From positions 1 to 7,794 of the forward strand of contig JAGRHW010000160.1 of assembly GCA_020444765.1 (NCBI GenBank): a stretch of DNA of 7,794 nucleotides. The letters run 5' to 3'. The notes beneath the pieces were generated by a model. It worked only from the letters and a program-made list of their open reading frames with translations. It ran no database searches and had not been told where the DNA came from. This document shows, piece by piece, positions 1 to 5,034 of this stretch; position 1 is the first letter of the stretch, and each line of letters starts with the position of its first letter. The position numbers and the translations under genes are program-made. Source of the stretch: Gammaproteobacteria bacterium (GTDB lineage: Bacteria > Pseudomonadota > Gammaproteobacteria > Granulosicoccales > Granulosicoccaceae).

Positions 1-605
1 CAGGTGCAACCTTCTTCCCAGACCGATACAGGCACCGGGTTTTGTTCGAAGGCAATTCCTCCTTTGACCCCGGCCCAGACCAGTTTTTCGTTCCACAGAA
101 TCTCCGCGCCAATATTGCCTGCGGTACCGACATCGCAGCTGACAATCGCAATATCCAGCAGTTTTCGTTTAACTCTTTTGAGCATGACGGATGAGCTTTC
201 AACGAGAACGTCCACGGTAATACCCGGATGCGTCTCGGAGAAAGCTTTCAGAAATCCGGGTAAATAGCGTTCCGCCACTTCGTCCGGCGCACCGAGCCGC
301 ACAACACCGGAAATATCCGGTTTGATAAACTGCGTGACGATATCGCGGTTAAGCGCCAGTACCCGCCGCGCATGGGCCAGTAACTGTTCACCGTCGGGGG
401 TCAGATTTACCGAGCGCGAATCGCGACGAAAAACCGCCCGACCGAGTAGCTCCTCCATTTTTTTAACCTGCATCGAGACGGCAGACGGGGTACGAAAAGT
501 AGCCTCCGCCGCCGATGAAAAATTCCCCGTTTCGGCTATCGCGACGACCGTCCGCAACAAATCAAGATCGAGCAATGGAATCTGTGAGGGACTGGTGGCA
601 GACAT
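1..605 (-). CDS. LysR-family transcriptional regulator, LrhA/HexA-like (partial, C-terminus cut off)
   Basis: I translated the minus strand from the ATG at 603-605; the frame is open to the window edge and gives 201 residues of an expected total near 290-310. Residues about 12-71 form the LysR winged helix-turn-helix: DLDLLRTVVAIAETGNFSSA, then a recognition helix around TPSAVSMQVKKMEELLG and the wing end FRRDSRSVNLTPDGE. A linker helix follows (about 72-95). The periplasmic-binding-protein-like effector domain starts near residue 101 (VVRLGAPDEVAERYLPGFL). The DLDLLRTFVAVA-type opening and the LGAPDEVAERYLP segment resemble the LrhA/HexA/PecT subgroup, but the inducer and targets cannot be read from the sequence. 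A good Shine-Dalgarno (AAGGTGA on the minus strand, 612-618) lies 6 bases before the ATG and supports this start. The gene is divergent from the DUF1127 gene, and LysR regulators often control themselves and the divergent neighbour. The family call is secure; the subgroup is tentative. Confidence 0.95.
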   Translation of the reverse strand, partial: MSATSPSQIPLLDLDLLRTVVAIAETGNFSSAAEATFRTPSAVSMQVKKMEELLGRAVFRRDSRSVNLTPDGEQLLAHARRVLALNRDIVTQFIKPDISGVVRLGAPDEVAERYLPGFLKAFSETHPGITVDVLVESSSVMLKRVKRKLLDIAIVSCDVGTAGNIGAEILWNEKLVWAGVKGGIAFEQNPVPVSVWEEGCT

Positions 606-642
606 GGGATCTCACCTTTAAATAATTTTGAAAGCTGGATAA

Positions 643-670
643 ATATTATTTCGTTTGATTGAATCATCAA
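643..670 (-). promoter_or_regulatory. Predicted sigma70-type promoter of the LysR gene
   Basis: On the minus strand, TTGATG (665-670) serves as -35 and TAATAT (643-648) as -10, with a 16-base spacer. This leaves a leader of roughly 30 bases before the ATG at 605. It is an inference from consensus likeness in an AT-rich stretch. No equally good promoter was found toward the DUF1127 gene. Confidence 0.4.
656..666. promoter_or_regulatory. 11-bp palindrome TGATTGAATCA, possible operator in the divergent region
   Basis: TGATT and AATCA are perfect inverted arms around a single central G. The site lies between the divergent LysR and DUF1127 genes and overlaps the spacer and the edge of the -35 of the predicted LysR promoter. 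LysR regulators bind partly symmetric sites with a T-N11-A core, often in such a position. This site is shorter than the classic core, so its role as operator is a guess from place and symmetry. Confidence 0.3.
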
Positions 671-744
671 TCTGCCGCAATGTCTACCACAGCTTAATTA
701 CAAATCACCCCTGGGTTTGGCGAAAAGATCGCCGGGAGAGCATT

Positions 745-1023
745 ATGACTGGTAAAACCGTTGCGGCCTGTAATAAATTTCAAGCCGGTTCCGCTAACAC
801 AAGGGAACCTTTTTTCAAATCGCTGTCGGACTCGATCGGATGGTTTATACGTTTTTATCGGGACCGGATAGAGGGCATAAAAGCCGTACGTCAGCTGTCC
901 CGGCTGGATGATCGCATGTTAAATGATATCGGCCTGACACGAGCCGATGTGATTCGCGTCGCGATGTCGGATGAGCCGGAAAAATCACTGATCGAACTCA
1001 ATAGCCGGATCTATCGCAGATAA
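745..1023 (+). CDS. DUF1127 (YjiS-like) small protein
   Basis: This is a 92-residue protein starting at the ATG at 745, preceded by GGGAGAG (734-740) with a short spacer. The same frame is open further upstream to 655, but that extension has no ribosome-binding site and no family likeness, so I reject it. The C-terminal half carries the DUF1127 signature: a basic amphipathic stretch (FYRDRIEGIKAVRQL, about 42-56), then LSRLDDRMLNDIGLTRADV (about 56-74), ending in a charged tail. Members are small Arg-rich proteins of about 45-100 residues. Some alphaproteobacterial members have been linked to RNA metabolism, phosphate or carbon control and stress; the biochemical role is not settled. The N-terminal 40 residues are less typical and may be disordered. 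It is divergent from the LysR gene and may be its target. Family call is strong, function unknown. Confidence 0.88.
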   Translation: MTGKTVAACNKFQAGSANTREPFFKSLSDSIGWFIRFYRDRIEGIKAVRQLSRLDDRMLNDIGLTRADVIRVAMSDEPEKSLIELNSRIYRR

Positions 1024-1067
1024 AAGGCGGCCGGTAATTGCCGGGACCATCCTTAATTCGTCTTTAA

Positions 1068-1096
1068 CGACCGGTGTCCCTCGTCGACACCGGTCG
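1068..1096. repeat. Perfect 11-bp inverted repeat (hairpin) between DUF1127 and the channel gene
   Basis: CGACCGGTGTC (1068-1078) and GACACCGGTCG (1086-1096) are exact reverse complements separated by a 7-base loop, CCTCGTC. It starts 45 bases after the DUF1127 stop. No run of T follows directly on the plus strand (the next bases are CACGTGTCC; the nearest T run is near 1119-1123), so it is not a textbook intrinsic terminator. It could be a weak or factor-assisted terminator, a 3'-end stabilising stem, or a protein-binding dyad. A weaker GC-rich dyad (CCGG-TAATTG-CCGG) lies just before it at 1031-1044. Confidence 0.6.
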
Positions 1097-1171
1097 CACG
1101 TGTCCACGCTGCCGTCGGTTTTTAACAAGTTGTTGATGAGTCGCGCATCGAAGAAAACTGCCAACAATTCA

Positions 1172-1177
1172 GATAAT
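1172..1177 (+). promoter_or_regulatory. Possible -10 element (GATAAT) of the channel gene
   Basis: GATAAT lies 42 bases before the preferred start codon at 1220 and would give a leader of about 35 bases. No good -35 is seen at the right distance upstream, so the element is weak evidence. If real, transcription would begin after the earlier candidate start codons (GTG 1100, ATG 1136), in keeping with the start at 1220. Confidence 0.25.
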
Positions 1178-1219
1178 TCCCGCCCGGTCGACACCTGTAA
1201 TACCATGGAGAGCTTGAAA

Positions 1220-2200
1220 ATGGACTTACACGGGGTTCGGGCCAGAACCGCGGCGATTCTGGACGTATCGATCAACGGCGACAGGGTGTCGCGTATCGTC
1301 GATTATTTCCTGATCTGTTTGATTATCGTCAACGTCGTTGCCGTGATTCTGGAATCGGTCGAGGAAATACATGCGCGCTGGGCTTATACCTTTTATTTGA
1401 TTGAGCGTGTCTCCCTGCTGATTTTTTCGATCGAATATGTCCTGCGGGTCTGGTCGATCGTCGATAACAGCTACCGACCGAAATACGCCCACCGTTTATG
1501 GGGGCGCCTGAAATTCATGCGCAGCCCGATGGCTATTATCGATCTCGTGGCGATAGCGCCGTTCTGGCTGAGTCTCATTTTTCCGATGGATTTGCGCTTT
1601 TTACGCGTTGTGCGCCTGCTGCGTGTATTGAAGTTGACGCGCTATTCAGCGGCCATGAATCTTTTGTTCGATGTGTTGCGGGAAGAGGCCAGAGTCATCG
1701 GCGCCGCGATGTTCACAGTCTTCATCCTGGTGATTCTGACGGCCAGTGCGACCTATCTGGCGGAAAACGCCACCCAGCCCGAGGTTTTTTCGAATATCCC
1801 GCAAGCCATGTGGTGGGCCGTCGTGACGGTCACTACCGTGGGTTATGGCGATATGGTTCCGGTAACGCCGTTCGGCAAGTTTCTCGGTTCACTGCTTGGC
1901 TTTATCGGTGTCGCCATGGTTGCCTTGCCGGCCGGTATCATGGCTTCGGGTTTCAGCAATGCGCTGCATCGACGCAGGAACAACCTGCGCCGCGAAGTCG
2001 ACCTTGCATTAAAAGATGGCGTTATCGACCGGTATGAAAGTGAATTACTTAAATCACACGCTCAATCCCTGAGTCTGTCGGATGCAGATATGAATGAAAT
2101 TCTGCATGAGCACGCTGCCTCCGGGCATCCGGCTGATTCAAGAGTCTGTCCCCATTGCGGACACAGTCTGCAGGACAGGTCAGATCGTCACGCGGCGTGA
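1220..2200 (+). CDS. Voltage-gated potassium channel (six-helix Kv type) with C-terminal CxxC motif
   Basis: The 326-residue protein should form a tetrameric inner-membrane K+ channel gated by membrane voltage. I chose the ATG at 1220 because GGAGAG (1207-1212) sits 7 bases upstream; earlier in-frame starts (GTG 1100, ATG 1136, ATG 1205) have no such site and would add about 40 poorly conserved residues. Visible parts: S1 about 26-45; S2 about 55-78 with E72; S3 about 103-121 with D108; S4 DLRFLRVVRLLRVLKLTR (124-141) with basic residues at 126, 129, 132, 135, 138 and 141, exactly every third position; S5 about 158-180; pore helix and selectivity filter TTVGYGD (205-211); S6 about 221-246 with the LPAGIMASGF hinge motif. 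A cytoplasmic tail follows, with a short helical acidic segment (about 260-298) and CPHCGH (310-315), which looks like half a zinc ribbon. The tail's role is unknown. No operon partner is evident. The channel assignment is firm; ion preference follows from the filter. Confidence 0.95.
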   Translation: MDLHGVRARTAAILDVSINGDRVSRIVDYFLICLIIVNVVAVILESVEEIHARWAYTFYLIERVSLLIFSIEYVLRVWSIVDNSYRPKYAHRLWGRLKFMRSPMAIIDLVAIAPFWLSLIFPMDLRFLRVVRLLRVLKLTRYSAAMNLLFDVLREEARVIGAAMFTVFILVILTASATYLAENATQPEVFSNIPQAMWWAVVTVTTVGYGDMVPVTPFGKFLGSLLGFIGVAMVALPAGIMASGFSNALHRRRNNLRREVDLALKDGVIDRYESELLKSHAQSLSLSDADMNEILHEHAASGHPADSRVCPHCGHSLQDRSDRHAA

Positions 2201-2262
2201 CAGAACAAAGCTGTTTACCTGATCCCGACGCTTAAAGAAATTCGTCGCAGCGGTTCGCGGCG

Positions 2263-2281
2263 CGCCGGCTTTTGCCGGGCG
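2263..2281 (+). terminator. Weak GC-rich hairpin after the channel gene
   Basis: CGCCGGC (2263-2269), loop TTTT, then GCCGGGCG (2274-2281) can pair with one bulged G. No T tract follows (TCTATG), so it is at best a weak terminator of the channel transcript. It lies 62 bases past the stop codon and just before the repair operon. Confidence 0.2.
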
Positions 2282-2321
2282 TCTATGTCCGAAAATGGCT
2301 ATTCCTTGGCGAAACCTGCCG

Positions 2322-2327
2322 TATACT
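2322..2327 (+). promoter_or_regulatory. Candidate -10 box (TATACT) of the ada-alkA/ogt operon
   Basis: TATACT is a strong match to the sigma70 -10 consensus and lies only 6 bases before the preferred ATG at 2334. A start of transcription at the usual distance would fall on or next to the ATG and give a leaderless message. No convincing -35 is present at 16-18 bases (the sequence there is near CTATTC), as expected for a promoter that depends on an activator such as an Ada-type regulator. TTGGCG at 2306-2311 is too close to act as a -35. I could not identify a clear Ada box. Confidence 0.35.
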
Positions 2328-2333
2328 ACAGGC

Positions 2334-3803
2334 ATGAATGACGGCCAAGACATCTGCTACCGGGCATTGCAAACGCGTGATCAGCGTTTCGACGGACGGT
2401 TTTTTACCGGCGTGATCACCACCGGGGTTTTCTGTCGCCCGGTGTGTCCGGCGGTAACACCGAAGCGGGAAAACTGCCGGTTTTTTCCGTCCGCCGCGGC
2501 GGCCATATCCCAGGGCTTCAGACCGTGTCTGCGCTGCAGGCCGGAGGCCGCGCCCGGCAGTCCGGCATGGAACGGGGTCACGACGACGGTTACCCGGGCG
2601 CTGCGCCTTATTGCTGATGGCGCACTGGATGACGGCGGTGTTGACGCGCTGGCCGACAGGCTTGGCATTACCGCGCGCCATCTGCGCCGTTTGTTTGATG
2701 AGCATCTGGGCGCGAGCCCGCTTGCGGTCGCACAGTCGCAACGTTTGCTGTTTGCCAAAAAGCTTATTACCGAAACGTCCTTGCCGCTTAACGAAATCGC
2801 GATCATGGCGGGCTTTGGCAGCGTACGCCGTTTCAACGACGCGATGCGCAAATTGTACGGACACGCGCCCGGCGAACTTCGCCGCAGCAAATCCGCGGAA
2901 CCGGCCGGCGGGCGCGCGGCCATCCAGCTCAAGCTCGCGTTTCATCCGCCTTATGACTGGCAGCAAATCTCCTCGTTTCTGCAAAGCCGCGCGATTCCCG
3001 GTGTCGAGCAGGCGGACGCGACGGTTTACCGGCGTTCGGTCAGTTTCGACAGCGGCGCCGGGTTGTTGGAGGTCAGACCACTTGAATCCGTGCAACAGTT
3101 GCAGGTCAGGTTTGATTTTCCGGATACCTGTAATCTGCAGCTCGCGGTGAACAAAACCCGCCGCCTGTTCGATCTGGACGTCGATCGCGAGGAAATCAAT
3201 ACGCTGTTCGCCGATGATCCGCTGCTTGGCCGGCTGGTCACGCAACGTCCAGGCCTGCGCGTGCCGGGCGCCTGGGATCTGTTCGAACTCGGTGTGCGCG
3301 CCATTCTCGGCCAACAAATCAGCGTGCCGGCGGCGCGCACGCTGGCCGGCCGGCTCGTTGAACAGTTCGGTGAACCATTGTTGCAATATGCACGGGGCGA
3401 GGTAACGCATCTGTTTCCAACACCGGCCGTGCTTGCTGATAACGATGTCTCGCTGATCGGCCTGCCGAAAAAACGCGCGGCCAGTATCAACGCGCTGGCG
3501 GCGGCGTTTCCGGACTTGCTGCCGGCGCTGGATAACTGCGCCGATCTCAAGGACATCGAAACCGCACTATGCCGGATACCGGGCATCGGACCCTGGACGG
3601 CACAATATATCGCGATGCGGGCGCTCGGCGAGCCCGATGCATTCCCGAAAGGGGATCTTGGCTTGATCCGCGCCCTGCAGGCAATGGGTCATGATTGCAC
3701 TATCACGCAACTGCAGGCGCTGGCTGAAAACTGGCGGCCGTTTCGTGCCTATGCCGCGCTGCATTTATGGACCGGTCTGGCGGATAACAAAGAGGAACAA
3801 TAA
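2334..3803 (+). CDS. Ada-AlkA fusion: methyl-phosphotriester sensor/AraC regulator plus 3-methyladenine DNA glycosylase II
   Basis: This 489-residue bifunctional protein should sense DNA methylation damage and remove alkylated bases. Residues about 6-75 are the Ada zinc domain, with Cys34, Cys38 (CRPVCP), Cys65 and Cys68 (FRPCLRC); in Ada the first Cys takes the methyl group from DNA phosphotriesters and this switches on DNA binding. Residues about 84-185 are two AraC-type helix-turn-helix units (ITARHLRRLFDEHLG; PLNEIAIMAGFGSVRRFNDA). Residues about 198-280 match the AlkA N-terminal domain. Residues about 315-485 are the HhH-GPD glycosylase core: VRAILGQQIS, hairpin CRIPGIGPWTAQY (413-425) with Trp421, and FPKGDLGL, in which Asp441 aligns with the catalytic Asp238 of E. 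coli AlkA. The start at 2334 (MNDGQDICYRAL) fits the family; an in-frame ATG at 2295 would add 13 unconserved residues and enclose the TATACT box. No clear ribosome-binding site precedes 2334. The stop overlaps the next gene by one base. Similar fusions are known, for example in Mycobacterium. Confidence 0.95.
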   Translation: MNDGQDICYRALQTRDQRFDGRFFTGVITTGVFCRPVCPAVTPKRENCRFFPSAAAAISQGFRPCLRCRPEAAPGSPAWNGVTTTVTRALRLIADGALDDGGVDALADRLGITARHLRRLFDEHLGASPLAVAQSQRLLFAKKLITETSLPLNEIAIMAGFGSVRRFNDAMRKLYGHAPGELRRSKSAEPAGGRAAIQLKLAFHPPYDWQQISSFLQSRAIPGVEQADATVYRRSVSFDSGAGLLEVRPLESVQQLQVRFDFPDTCNLQLAVNKTRRLFDLDVDREEINTLFADDPLLGRLVTQRPGLRVPGAWDLFELGVRAILGQQISVPAARTLAGRLVEQFGEPLLQYARGEVTHLFPTPAVLADNDVSLIGLPKKRAASINALAAAFPDLLPALDNCADLKDIETALCRIPGIGPWTAQYIAMRALGEPDAFPKGDLGLIRALQAMGHDCTITQLQALAENWRPFRAYAALHLWTGLADNKEEQ

Positions 3804-4306
3804 TGCAACTGCTAAACACCGATGAATTTGTCTCGCCGATCGGCACGATGGTGATTTTTTCGGATGAAAATGCCTTGTGTCATCTGGATTTTAAGGATTG
3901 CCAGGATCGCATTAGCCGCCTGCTGACAAGACGCTACCAGACATTTCAGTTGGCGAAAAAAGCCAATGTGTTGAATATGCGCGACCGCCTGGCGGAATAC
4001 TTTGCCGGCAACTGGACGGCGTTTGAAAACCTGCCACTGGAAACCGGCGGTACGGAGTTCCAGCAAAAAGTCTGGCGGCAATTGCGCAAAATTCCGCGCG
4101 GTAAGACCATCTCCTATGCCGAGCTGGCCAACGCAATCGGGCAACCGAGCGCGGTTCGCGCGGTGGCCTCGGCGAACGCCAGAAACCCGCTGTCGATCAT
4201 CATTCCCTGTCACCGTGTCATCGGCAGCGATGGCAGCCTGACCGGCTACGCCGGCGGCGTTCCGCGCAAGGACTGGTTGCTGCGGCATGAACAGGCCTTG
4301 CAGTAA
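3803..4306 (+). CDS. ogt: Methylated-DNA--protein-cysteine methyltransferase (O6-alkylguanine repair)
   Basis: This 167-residue enzyme should transfer methyl groups from O6-methylguanine (and O4-methylthymine) in DNA to its own cysteine in a single suicidal step. The acceptor is Cys136 in IIIPCHRVIGS; His137 and Glu163 (RHE) complete the Cys-His-Glu network known from human AGT, and Arg119 in AVRAVASANARNP matches the arginine finger that helps flip out the base. The N-terminal 75 residues are the usual less conserved RNase H-like lobe; the DNA-binding lobe begins at FQQKVWRQLRKIPRGKTISY (86-105). Length fits the Ogt type. The ATG shares its A with the TAA stop of the ada-alkA gene (TAATG), and AGAGGA (3791-3796) lies 6 bases upstream, so the two genes are almost surely co-transcribed and probably translationally coupled. 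Since the upstream Ada fusion lacks an Ogt domain, this gene supplies that half of the classical Ada activities. The symbol could equally be a generic MGMT name. Confidence 0.95.
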   Translation: MQLLNTDEFVSPIGTMVIFSDENALCHLDFKDCQDRISRLLTRRYQTFQLAKKANVLNMRDRLAEYFAGNWTAFENLPLETGGTEFQQKVWRQLRKIPRGKTISYAELANAIGQPSAVRAVASANARNPLSIIIPCHRVIGSDGSLTGYAGGVPRKDWLLRHEQALQ

Positions 4307-4319
4307 GTATCACCGCCGT

Positions 4320-4913
4320 TTAATCATCCCAATCCTGCCGCAATTCCGCAAGTCGTTTCCGGTAGGCTTTGGCGTCGCCGTATTCGACGAATTTTTCGGT
4401 GCGTGCGTGCATTGCATGAGTATGTCGTGAGTGCTTGATCGGGCACCAGAACTGTTCGGTGCGGGCAAAAATCTCGCGAAAATAACTGATCAGGCCGTTA
4501 CCGTAACCGCAGTAGAGGCAGTTGAGTTTTTCGATCGCGTTCAGGTAATCGAGTTTGTGGCGGTCGAGGATGATGTGGTCGGAGCGTTTGACGAGTGGAA
4601 TCCGGTAAATCCGGAAGCAAACCGCCTGATAGACCGTAACGAAGAGGTCCATCACCACCAGCGGCAGGATCACGCTGTAGATCAGCGGCGCCGAGGCGAT
4701 ATTGCGCAGCTGTGCGTGGCGGATATAGCGCGGTACGGCGATTTTGTAGCTGCGGTTGATTTCGCGTATTTCCTTGCGGAAATAAACCTTGCCCTTGCGC
4801 AGCTGGTACTGGAATTCCTCACGGCCCTCCTGCAGAATTTCCTCGAAACGTTTTTCGACTTCGGCCTGTAGCTCATGAAAACGTTTTAATAATTCATCCC
4901 GTGTTTGCTGCAT
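4320..4913 (-). CDS. Conserved-looking hypothetical protein: coiled coil, one hydrophobic segment, Cys/His-rich C-terminal half
   Basis: The function is not recognised. The ATG at 4911-4913 gives 197 residues and has GGAA on the minus strand about 8 bases upstream; the TTG at 4929-4931 would add six residues and is less likely. Residues 1-55 are highly charged and helical, with heptad-like spacing (RDELLKRFHELQAEVEKRFEEILQEG), a probable coiled coil. Residues about 75-100 (SAPLIYSVILPLVVMDLFVTVYQAV) form one long or two short membrane segments. The remainder is soluble and aromatic-rich, with Cys132 and Cys135 in NCLYCGYGNG, Cys157 in FWCPIKH, then His161, His164, His166 and His169, a possible metal site. 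The C-terminus is charged (YGDAKAYRKRLAELRQDWDD). The LNAIEKLNCLYCGYGNGL and TEQFWCPIKH stretches look like strongly constrained motifs, which suggests a real conserved family, but I cannot name one. It is convergent with ogt (13-base gap, no terminator hairpin seen) and divergent from the protease-barrel gene. Codon use is like its neighbours. Confidence 0.85.
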   Translation of the reverse strand: MQQTRDELLKRFHELQAEVEKRFEEILQEGREEFQYQLRKGKVYFRKEIREINRSYKIAVPRYIRHAQLRNIASAPLIYSVILPLVVMDLFVTVYQAVCFRIYRIPLVKRSDHIILDRHKLDYLNAIEKLNCLYCGYGNGLISYFREIFARTEQFWCPIKHSRHTHAMHARTEKFVEYGDAKAYRKRLAELRQDWDD

Positions 4914-4990
4914 GGTGTAGTTCCGCGTCAAAAAAACAAAGCGGCCGAAACGGCGCCAAAAAATGATCAGACCGAGTGTGTATCATCTGG

Positions 4991-5028
4991 TCCGGTTTTT
5001 CCATAACAAAGCAACCATCTGAACCGGA
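4991..5028 (+). promoter_or_regulatory. Inverted repeat in the leader of the protease-barrel gene, covering its ribosome-binding site
   Basis: TCCGGTT (4991-4997) is the exact reverse complement of AACCGGA (5022-5028), with 24 bases between. The right arm includes the GGA of the presumed ribosome-binding site (5026-5029), 6 bases before the ATG at 5035. In RNA this stem could mask the site; in DNA it could be a dimer-binding site. The long loop makes the RNA reading only moderately likely. The rest of the 121-base divergent gap (4914-5034) is AT-rich with TATCAT at 4981-4986 as a possible -10 but no matching -35. Confidence 0.35.
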
Positions 5029-5034
5029 ACCCCG

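Noticed and set aside
4..621. Two plus-strand open frames (4-267 and 322-621)
   Set aside because: Both lie opposite the LysR gene, whose minus-strand translation shows clear family motifs.
655..744. Upstream 30-residue extension of the DUF1127 protein
   Set aside because: It has no ribosome-binding site and no family match; the ATG at 745 follows a good GGGAGAG site.
2201..2333. Ada-box-like sequences (for example AAATTCGTCGCAG near 2239)
   Set aside because: Spacing between the AAT-like and GCA-like parts does not match the E. coli Ada site, and short AT/GCA matches are common by chance.
2283..3410. Long 375-residue open frame on the minus strand opposite ada-alkA
   Set aside because: It is antisense to a gene with complete conserved domains, its Arg/Gln/Ala-rich composition is typical of shadow frames in GC-rich coding DNA, and it has no recognisable motif.
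4307..4319. Bidirectional terminator between ogt and the convergent gene
   Set aside because: The gap is 13 bases and holds no inverted repeat or T tract; any terminator must lie within the coding ends, and none stands out.
4941..4957. GC-rich stem GCCG-AAA-CGGC in the divergent gap
   Set aside because: Only four base pairs, not clearly placed with respect to either gene, and easily expected by chance.
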